This document shows, piece by piece, positions 57,701-64,000 of a stretch of 64,000 nucleotides of DNA. Within the stretch, counting starts at the first letter, position 1; every line of letters begins with the position of its first letter. The position numbers were made by a program, and so were the translations under genes. The DNA lies in assembly GCA_021234535.1 (NCBI GenBank), contig CM037830.1:2082170-2146169 (forward strand), in the 5' to 3' direction. This stretch comes from Stichopus chloronotus. Taxonomy: Eukaryota; Echinodermata; Holothuroidea; Aspidochirotida; Stichopodidae. The notes below the pieces were generated by a model. It searched no databases. It was given only the letters and a program-made list of their open reading frames with translations, and was not told where the DNA came from.

Positions 57701-60308
57701 ACATCATTGTTACTACTAACACATTGAACAATGAAGCCGAACAATAAAATGTGGCGTCTTATGTGGTATGACAAAACGGCTCTACTTTCAACCTTTGCCG
57801 TATATAATGCACAAATAGCCCAAGAATTTGTTCATTGGATATCTAACTACATCTTGGGGAAAATAGAAAGTAAATGCCACATTGAGTGCAAGATTCGTAT
57901 TGATTTTGGTGGAGATCAAAGGTCATTTGAGTCAACAGGGGTCACATTGTGAAGCACATGTAAACATGATAGCTCAAGGAAGAAAGCTTGGACATATTTT
58001 ATATTTCATCTGTAGGTGAACCACATTCAATCCAAAATACCTATTGTTTTTGGTGGAGGTCAATAATCATCTTTATGGTCAATAGGGGTCAAGTTGTGAA
58101 AACCTTGAAAAAATGATATCTGAAGTAAGGAAGCTCAGACACACCTCATATTTAGTTTGTCAGTGTATCGCATTAAGTGCAATATCCCTATCGACTTTTG
58201 TCAAGGTCAAAGGTCATTTGAGGTCAAATGTGGTCAAAATGTGAAAACCTTGTAAACATGGTATCTCAAGAATGAGAGCTTGGACAGATCTCATATTTCA
58301 TATGTAGGTCTACCACATTCAGTTCAAGATGCTTATTTGTTCTGGTGGAGGCCCAAGGTCATTTGAGGTCATCAGGGCTCAAACCGTAAAACCTTGTAAA
58401 TATATTCAAGAAAAGAAACTTTTACAGATCTCATATGTCATAAGGAGTATAGGGAGTGTGTGACACATCCTAACGTTATAATGTCAGATTCAGAAAGAAA
58501 ATGATGACACCACAATGCATTTGTGCATTCTGGTTATATTGAGGAGGGAACAGAATAAATGTGGTCCTAATTGAACACCAGTGGTTAGTAATCTCCACCC
58601 CACCTTTTTTGGATACTCCAACATGTGACAGTTCTGATAACTTCTTAGACTATTTCTCCTCCATAATTTCCTGTATCTCTTTCATCATGCCCTGTTTTCT
58701 TTTATTGTGCCAAGTTTCGCACTATTATGCTCTGCGTCTCTGCCATCTTGTCCTTTTTTCTACCATCATGTCCTGTTTTATCTGCCATCTTGTTCTGTTT
58801 TCTCTGCCATCTTGTCCTTTTTCTCTACCATTATGTCCAGTTTTCTCCTCCATCATGTCCTGTTTTCTCTGCAATCATGTCCTTTTTCTTTTGCCATTGT
58901 GTCCTTTTTTCTCCTCCGCTACTTACATTTCTCTGCCATAACTGCTGTAAAACATTCCCAACTTCAAGAATAGCAATTGTGCCGAAATATTCTCAAGTGG
59001 TAGAGAAGCAACTTGTAATCTAGGTGCTCATACTCCTACATAAGTTGTCCGTGTTTGTACTGATGTACCATTGGGACACAAGTGTTTGTATCCCCGCAGT
59101 CTGATCTTTACGTCAACCACTTTGAATGCCTCATTTTTATGCTTTCATTAAAAGAGCTTCGAGAAATTTGAATGAGTGGGTAAGAACTCCCTCCCAGAAA
59201 AATCTAGTAATATCCCCCCATGAGAATGCCCCCTTGAAATAAGACACAAACATTTTAGTTTATGTAAATACTGTAGAAACTATATACATGCTGTACATCG
59301 TACTTGTATGCATGAGCTACATAGCATGTTTAATGCCTCTGTTAATCATGCATAACACAGTAGCCAGAAAATGGAGAGTTGCTCACTTGTTTGTTTTATC
59401 TCATTATTTGCATGTCTCATACCTTTATATTCCTTTCATTTATAGTTCTCTCTAATTTGCATTTGTTGTGTAGCTTTGACTGTAACTGAATTTGTTGGAA
59501 GGCCTGTAACATGTTCTGAATTCAAGAGTGAATGTAAGAATTTTATGGTATAAGAGTTCTTTATTTTAATTGTAAATGTTAAGTAGAAGAACCCTTAATT
59601 AGATATTGTACTCTTATCTTTTAAAGGTGATGTTGTGGTCTTGGTAATCCCGAGCATTTGAACTGGTACAGGTCTAATTTCCCACATGGAGAGTATAAAC
59701 TGAGGCTAGTGCTTCTGTTACAACTTATGTTTTCTTCTGTTTCTTCCGTTTAGATTCAACCATCTGATCCTACTAAAGTAGCCAAAGAAAACACTTTACA
59801 AGAACAGAATCCATATACAGGGATGATAGCTGTTTTATTGTCTTGTCTAAGTTCTGGATTTGCAGGTGTGTACTTTGAGAAGATCTTGAAGGGTTCACAA
59901 GCTTCCCTGTGGTTACGTAACGTACAGTTAGGACTCTTTGGTGTCTGTTTCGGCTTAACTGGGATGTGGTTCAAGGATGGTGAAAAGATCATGGAAAATG
60001 GATTCTTCTTCGGCTACACCAAGTATGTTTGGGCTGTGATAGCATTACAAGCCTTTGGTGGCCTTCTTGTGGCAGTCGTCGTCAAGTTTGCTGATAACAT
60101 TCTGAAAGGGTTTGCGACGTCACTTAGCATCATTATATCTACGGTTGCGTCCGTGTATCTCTTTAACTTCACAATCAACCTCCAATTTTGTGTCGGCGCT
60201 GGGTTAGTGCTCATGGCTATATTTATGTACAGTCAACCTCAAACACAGCCTGCACCACCTGCTGAAAATTTATTGAATGGAAAACAGAAAGATGCTTCCC
60301 AAATTTAA
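45656..60308 (+). CDS. SLC35A2: UDP-galactose transporter-like SLC35A protein, whole gene (4 coding exons)
   Basis: Joining 45656-45707, 55755-56098, 57212-57334 and 59754-60308 gives 357 codons plus stop. The family exchanges luminal UMP for cytosolic UDP-sugars across the Golgi membrane, supplying glycosyltransferases. Conserved blocks: [19 protein letters not shown] (about 24-42), [16 protein letters not shown] (from 104), [15 protein letters not shown] (131-145), [15 protein letters not shown] (206-220), [10 protein letters not shown] (227-236) and [20 protein letters not shown] (285-304). [16 protein letters not shown] and [10 protein letters not shown] favour SLC35A2 over SLC35A3 or A1. 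About ten membrane segments are expected; the short N-terminus and the C-terminal 30 residues are hydrophilic. Intron phases are 1, 0 and 0. The family is very sure; substrate (UDP-Gal, perhaps UDP-GalNAc) is inferred. Confidence 0.94.
46845..47005 (+). repeat. AGGTCA satellite, array C (about one unit)
   Basis: It contains 'tttgtaaacatggtatctca', then 'gtgtatctcagtgtgtat', then AAGGTCAAAGGTAATTTGAG and GGTCAAC, then the next 'gtaaacagcgcatctcaaga'. The second half-site of its DR1 is mutated (AGGTAA). Confidence 0.75.
49348..49904. mobile_element. TTAA-flanked MITE with about 60-bp inverted ends
   Basis: Bounded by TTAA at 49344-49347 and 49905-49908. The left end AAGGATGGTCTAGCCACAAA and the right end, reverse-complemented, AAGGATGGTTTAGCCATAAA match at 18 of 20 positions. 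The match continues through TAGCTT, GATATGTT and AAGAGTAAGTT, about 60 bp in all. A TTAA duplication points to piggyBac-type mobilisation. No coding capacity. Confidence 0.85.
54120..54560 (+). repeat. AGGTCA satellite, array D
   Basis: A diverged unit with a perfect DR1 (AGGTCAAAGGTCA) at 54233-54245. After it, 54490-54545 has four or five TGACCT half-sites in the opposite orientation (TGACCTCATTTGACCTCACA type). Confidence 0.75.
55755..56098 (+). CDS. SLC35A2: SLC35A2 coding exon 2
   Basis: It follows a pyrimidine-rich acceptor (TTTGTTTTGTCAACAG) and encodes residues 18-132, from [10 protein letters not shown] to LSAATFQ, ending at CAG then GTAAGG. An in-frame ATG at 55736 lies inside the polypyrimidine tract and is not the start. 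It covers about the first three membrane segments. Confidence 0.95.
56099..57211 (+). other. SLC35A2 intron 2
   Basis: A 1.1-kb intron, over a third of which is the 81-bp minisatellite at 56340-56775. No coding content apart from the flanking exons. Confidence 0.85.
56340..56775 (+). repeat. 81-bp minisatellite, about five copies
   Basis: GATCAGCTGTGTTGAGTGGG starts at 56369, 56450, 56531 and 56612 (as GATTAG), exactly 81 bp apart, then at 56673 after a copy 20 bp shorter. A degenerate copy follows. Each unit is itself made of TTTGGTGAGGTG subrepeats of about 20 bp, and the missing 20 bp is one subrepeat. Confidence 0.92.
57212..57334 (+). CDS. SLC35A2: SLC35A2 coding exon 3
   Basis: Exactly 41 codons, residues 133-173 ([20 protein letters not shown] to TGVAIVQ). 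Acceptor TTGTATTCTTACAG; donor CAG then GTAAAT. The exon is too short and lacks an ATG at its start, but the [12 protein letters not shown] motif is one of the most conserved in the SLC35A family. Confidence 0.95.
57555..58470 (+). repeat. AGGTCA satellite, array E (period about 144 bp)
   Basis: AACCTTGTAAA-type landmarks at 58104, 58248 and 58392 are 144 bp apart. Units carry ATCTCAAGAA, 'agatctcatattt' and AGGTCAAAGGTCATTTGAGG. A perfect DR1 lies at 58204-58216. Dispersed repeat B copy 2 interrupts the first part. Confidence 0.88.
57700..57890 (+). repeat. Dispersed repeat B, copy 2
   Basis: The second copy of the sequence at 39364-39540, recognised from 'attgaacaatgaagccgaac', 'gtggcgtcttatgtgg', 'caaaacggctctactttc' and 'aaagtaaatgcc'. 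It sits inside satellite array E, so it probably inserted there. Confidence 0.65.
58690..58935 (+). repeat. Pyrimidine-rich minisatellite, unit 22-24 bp
   Basis: About ten variants of CATCATGTCCTGTTTTCTCTGC occur in tandem. One strand is almost purely pyrimidine between the short ATCATG motifs. All frames appear open, which explains overlapping ORFs here; they are not genes. Confidence 0.85.
59754..60308 (+). CDS. SLC35A2: SLC35A2 coding exon 4 with stop
   Basis: Acceptor TTTCTTCCGTTTAG, then 23 codons before the first internal Met and 161 more to the TAA. It encodes residues 174-357: a hydrophilic loop ([19 protein letters not shown]), then the highly conserved second half of the transporter. 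The tail ([19 protein letters not shown]) lacks the KVKGS ER-retention ending of one human SLC35A2 isoform. Confidence 0.96.
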   Translation: MQPSDPTKVAKENTLQEQNPYTGMIAVLLSCLSSGFAGVYFEKILKGSQASLWLRNVQLGLFGVCFGLTGMWFKDGEKIMENGFFFGYTKYVWAVIALQAFGGLLVAVVVKFADNILKGFATSLSIIISTVASVYLFNFTINLQFCVGAGLVLMAIFMYSQPQTQPAPPAENLLNGKQKDASQI

Positions 60309-60510
60309 GAGAATTCAACATAAAGGCATCACAAGTAAGTCCTGTGTAAGTGCCTTAAGAAGATGCTCAATATAAGTAAAGCTCTATACAGATTCTGATG
60401 GAAAGTACTATTTAGCAACACTGGATTGTGTGTGAAAAACATAAAACAGCATTTTTTTTTTAAAACTCCATAACTTCCAAATAGAACATGCAATTGAGGT
60501 ATGGTTTTTC

Positions 60511-60516
60511 AATAAA
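60511..60516 (+). terminator. Candidate polyadenylation signal, proximal
   Basis: AATAAA lies 203 bp after the SLC35A2 stop codon. T-rich sequence follows within 30-40 bp. Use is inferred. Confidence 0.45.
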
Positions 60517-63430
60517 GAGAGAAAAATGTTCCTAATTTCTTCTGCAATATCAATTTAGTGACCACTTCCATTAAAATTTGATTATGATTCTAATTGCTAC
60601 TTGTGAAAAACAAAAGAACACGCCGACAGATTTTTCTAACTACACCCCTAGCATCTTCCATTTCCCCAACTCCTGATCACCAAGGTCCATCAGTTCCACT
60701 TGAGAGAGCTTATACCACAAGAGATGTCACAGTCAGAAACAAGGTTCACAATGAAATATAATACATCATAATATGCTTTGAAGTTATGTATTTGGTCATA
60801 ATTTATTTGAAAACATTTTAAGTATAGACACTACTAACTATAGAGATGAATGCTGCAAGTATCATGGTACAGTCCTGTCCTTGCACATCCATTAGATATT
60901 TGATCGGTGACGGACCTGCCTAGTGTGGTAGTAAAGTAATAAGTTTTTTAACTAAGAGCAACACCTCAGCTTTCAGGATGAATCAATTCTAGTCTGCTGG
61001 CTATGATGGACATATCATACAAATGAGGTGATTAGCCAGAAGTATCTCACAGATGAGTCTGTAGGCAGATTAAGCATTTAGCATGGTGCCCACGTAGTCT
61101 GCGCAAAGCGTACACAAAATTTTGGCCAAATAAGCCTCCCAGGTCACTGCAAATAACATTTCCCAGGCCTTGTAAGTTGCGCCCAAACACAAAAGTAAAG
61201 CAAAGACTAGTAATATAATAAATATGGAAAAATGAAAAAAAAAAATTTTTCATGGAGGGGAAGCTTCCCTCTGTCCTCTTTCTGTGGCTGTGTACCTGGA
61301 AGGAACCTTGCAATAGTTTGTTTATGAGATCTTTGTATATCGATGTATGTTGCTGCATTATGTCTAGTTCTCGTGTCTTTCTGGACAAGGTTTCAACAGT
61401 ACAAGAGCATAGCTTACAGAATGTGATGTTCTAGTTACTAACCCTTAAAGACAGATATATTTAAGGGTTGCTATGTGTTCAACTGTTCATTTGTGTTAAT
61501 GGTAGGTTTCAGTAATTTTCTCAGCATCTATTTAAGAAGACCTCTTTCAGTACAATGTCCTGGCACAGCTCTTGCTATCTATGACTTATAGCAGTTTGTG
61601 AAACTGTTAATCAGGCAGAATAGTTTGTGTGCTAAACTTTTATAGAAGTTTAATTTTGTCTTTGGTCGAACCTAATGGGTACTTACGTAAGTGAACTACA
61701 CATCCTTAATGGATCTTTACTGACACTTTGATGTGTTTTTATAACAATCAGTCATGTATTGATATAATATTTAAATGTATATCTTTAATTTGTAGAAAGA
61801 ACTACGTTAGCATCATCCTATAAATATTTGAGCTGCCTTCATCTTCTCTGTACTTATGTCAATTTATACAATTTTATTTTTATATACTTTTCCCTTTTTG
61901 TTCTGGGGTTGGGGTCATTTGTGTTTTTTTATGTTTTTATCGGCGATTCTGGGATTTTTTTTATGCAGTAGTTGAATGCAAGGGAATTAGTCTCCCTGAC
62001 GCGGTTTAATAGCAAACTTCATTTTTTGTGCAATATTTACAATTCTTGAAAACCTTTACTTTTTGATTAGTTTAAAAGGTATCTGTGTTTTGTTTCTCTC
62101 GTAGGGAAAGATGAAATAATATGATCACATTTGCTGCTTTCTTCTTGTAGTGGGCCATTGCTCTCACAATAGTTCTGTGATATAAAAATTCAACAAAAGC
62201 TTTTTGCATTTCAGATTTAGTAATTAGGCAAAGATGTATGTGAATATGCAAGAATTCTTGTGAACCAATCCGAATACTCTGGCAGTTATATTGATTCACT
62301 TATCATGGAGACACACTGGTCTCCTATATGCATGTGATACAAATTCTTTACAAAATTTGAAGTCTAAAACGAAAGGTCCCTTTTCCTAGTGTGAAACATT
62401 TGTGTTTGTTGCCAGTGAAATGCGAACTGAAGAAAATGGTATATGTCAGATTGTAAGTTGTCCACGGTATTAACTCACAATACCTTGATAACTTGGAGGC
62501 ATCTTGTACCTTGTATAAGGTTGCAATACCACTGAAAGTATTACCTGTGCTAAGCCTTTGCAATCACAGCATGTTGAAAAAAAAAAATTCTGGCATCTAA
62601 GTTGCTTTTATCCTGTCTGTAAAGGTCTGTGTTTGAAGTAGCAATGAGGCTGATCAACCACTAAGATGAAATAGATGTTTTTAAACTGTCAAAATATAAT
62701 GACAAAAAAAGTTTCTGGTGTTTTTCTCCCTACAGCAAAACTGTTCCAGAAAAAGAATATAGCTGCGAGGTTACTGTTTATTATAAATTTCAAAAAGTTC
62801 ATTGGATGCATAAGACAATTTGTAACTGACATAAAAATCATAACTTTTGTGAAAACTGAGCTAGATTGTAGGAAATTGTCCTCATTTCACCTTAGACTGG
62901 TAGAGATGAAATATGTTGCTCCTTCAGTCCTTGTAGTGATGGAGTAGAAAGCTGGCTGATGCACTTGACAGTATGACTGCTATTATTGGCAGGGAAAAGG
63001 TGGGGGAAGAGGTGGGGGGTTGAGATTGAAGATGGGGGAAGCTGGCTAGAAACAGACTCTCTAGATATTTTGATTTATTATCAATATCAGATTTATATAA
63101 AACTTCAGACCTCTGCTAAAGGAGTTGCCATCCCTTAAAAGAAACACCAGAATTTGGGGAAGGGTAGGTGTTGACTTAAAATTGATATTGTTGAGTTTGG
63201 CATGAGAGTGGTATTCAACTGTACATTCATCTGTACAAATAAGTCATAGTTAATCAGCAATTATAATAATAATAACAATGATTAGAAGTGATATAAAAAG
63301 TATCATGTGTGTTTGATTATCACGTTAAGTGAATAACAAGAGCAACGAACTAACAGAGTGAAATTTATATTCAATTATTCTTCATTTTGTTGCATTACTT
63401 TTGTGAAGGTAGATGATTATATCATTCCTG

Positions 63431-63436
63431 AATAAA
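63431..63436 (+). terminator. Candidate polyadenylation signal, distal
   Basis: AATAAA followed at once by CTTTCTTTTAAC and then GT/T-rich sequence (TGTCGCACTTGTTTTTC), a good downstream-element context. It would give a 3' UTR of about 3.1 kb. Confidence 0.35.
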
Positions 63437-64000
63437 CTTTCTTTTAACATCAAGAATGTCGCACTTGTTTTTCAAAATGTTGAGCAACCTTTGCTTTCCC
63501 ACCTCTCTCATCAGTAAGATGAAGCTTATAATTGGGTCATTAATGAATAATACTTGCCTCTCTGCCTCTCACCATGAGAGTATGGCCATAGTTTGGCGTG
63601 ATGGATCTTTCTCCCCTGTTCACCACACGCACACCATCTCCTCTTCCCGTAACTTAGGGAATGATGTATTTCCACTTTTTCGAGTATATGTTAATCTCTG
63701 TTAATGTAATCACCTTATACCTTACTCGTGGAGGTTTGTAACTAATCTGATTTAATTAGTGGTATATTAAGGATGCATACCTCACCCTAAGAGGTTTCTT
63801 GCCAGTACGGATGTTGACAGACCAGAGTGCAACCTCCAACAGTTAACGAATTAAGAATCATGATTTTGAGTGGGGGGAATCATTGGATGAGAAGCAAATT
63901 TATGCCCCGCAAAAGTCAACCGATCACAACGGGAAAGGAACTTGGCGTGGGGTATAGAGGCCTGTTGGGGCTCCTGGTGACGTTTAGCGACAAAATTGCA

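Larger units (their letters stand above)
57335..59753 (+). other. SLC35A2 intron 3
   Basis: A 2.4-kb intron with the AGGTCA satellite array E, dispersed repeat B copy 2 and a pyrimidine-rich minisatellite (58690-58935). No coding exon recognised. Confidence 0.8.
60309..64000 (+). other. SLC35A2 3' UTR and downstream DNA
   Basis: After the TAA the sequence is AT-rich without recognised exons. Two AATAAA hexamers are plausible cleavage signals (60511 and 63431), so the 3' UTR may be about 0.2 or 3.1 kb. No other gene is recognised up to the window end. Confidence 0.6.

Noticed and set aside
58561..59023. Three overlapping plus-strand ORFs of 88-126 codons
   Set aside because: All come from the pyrimidine-rich 22-24-bp minisatellite, which is open in every frame, inside an SLC35A2 intron.
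1..64000. CRISPR arrays, operons, ribosome binding sites, prophage
   Set aside because: The window is animal nuclear DNA with spliced genes. Tandem repeats here lack the repeat-spacer pattern.

Overview
The window is eukaryotic, intron-rich nuclear DNA from an animal. Coding sequence is sparse: short exons lie in long introns and intergenic stretches full of small DNA transposons, satellites and G/C homopolymer tracts. The three recognised genes have readily alignable human counterparts. The repeat style, abundant TACAGTAC-type oligomers and genes of this size suggest a marine invertebrate deuterostome, perhaps an echinoderm. That placement is an inference; I see no diagnostic marker.

Layout. 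(1) 1-16044, minus strand: the 5' end of a transketolase gene whose body lies beyond the left edge. Two different first coding exons (15932-16044 and 6546-6646) encode alternative versions of the same N-terminal segment and end in the same splice phase. (2) 16045-23572: intergenic, with dispersed repeats. (3) 23573-23705, plus strand: a probable first coding exon of an unrecognised gene, facing a 219-codon antisense ORF. (4) 37852-31697, minus strand: a complete three-exon CHCHD4/MIA40 gene, the mitochondrial intermembrane-space oxidoreductase. I assembled it from a 22-nt first exon, a 102-nt second exon and a 317-nt last exon; its second intron is a GC-AG intron. (5) 37853-45655: intergenic, with a decayed CR1-like LINE, a hAT-type element with a perfect 8-bp target duplication, a mariner-like MITE and a 1.4-kb inverted-repeat element. 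(6) 45656-60308, plus strand: a complete four-exon nucleotide-sugar transporter, closest to SLC35A2 (UDP-galactose transporter), 357 codons long. (7) 60309-64000: its 3' UTR and downstream DNA.

The genes form no operon or obvious pathway: cytosolic pentose-phosphate metabolism, mitochondrial disulfide relay and Golgi nucleotide-sugar import. The most unusual features are the paired transketolase first exons and a satellite family of about 143-bp units. That family carries perfect AGGTCA-A-AGGTCA (DR1) nuclear-receptor-type direct repeats and occurs five times, each time inside an intron of one of the three recognised genes. All calls come from reading the sequence; no database search was run.
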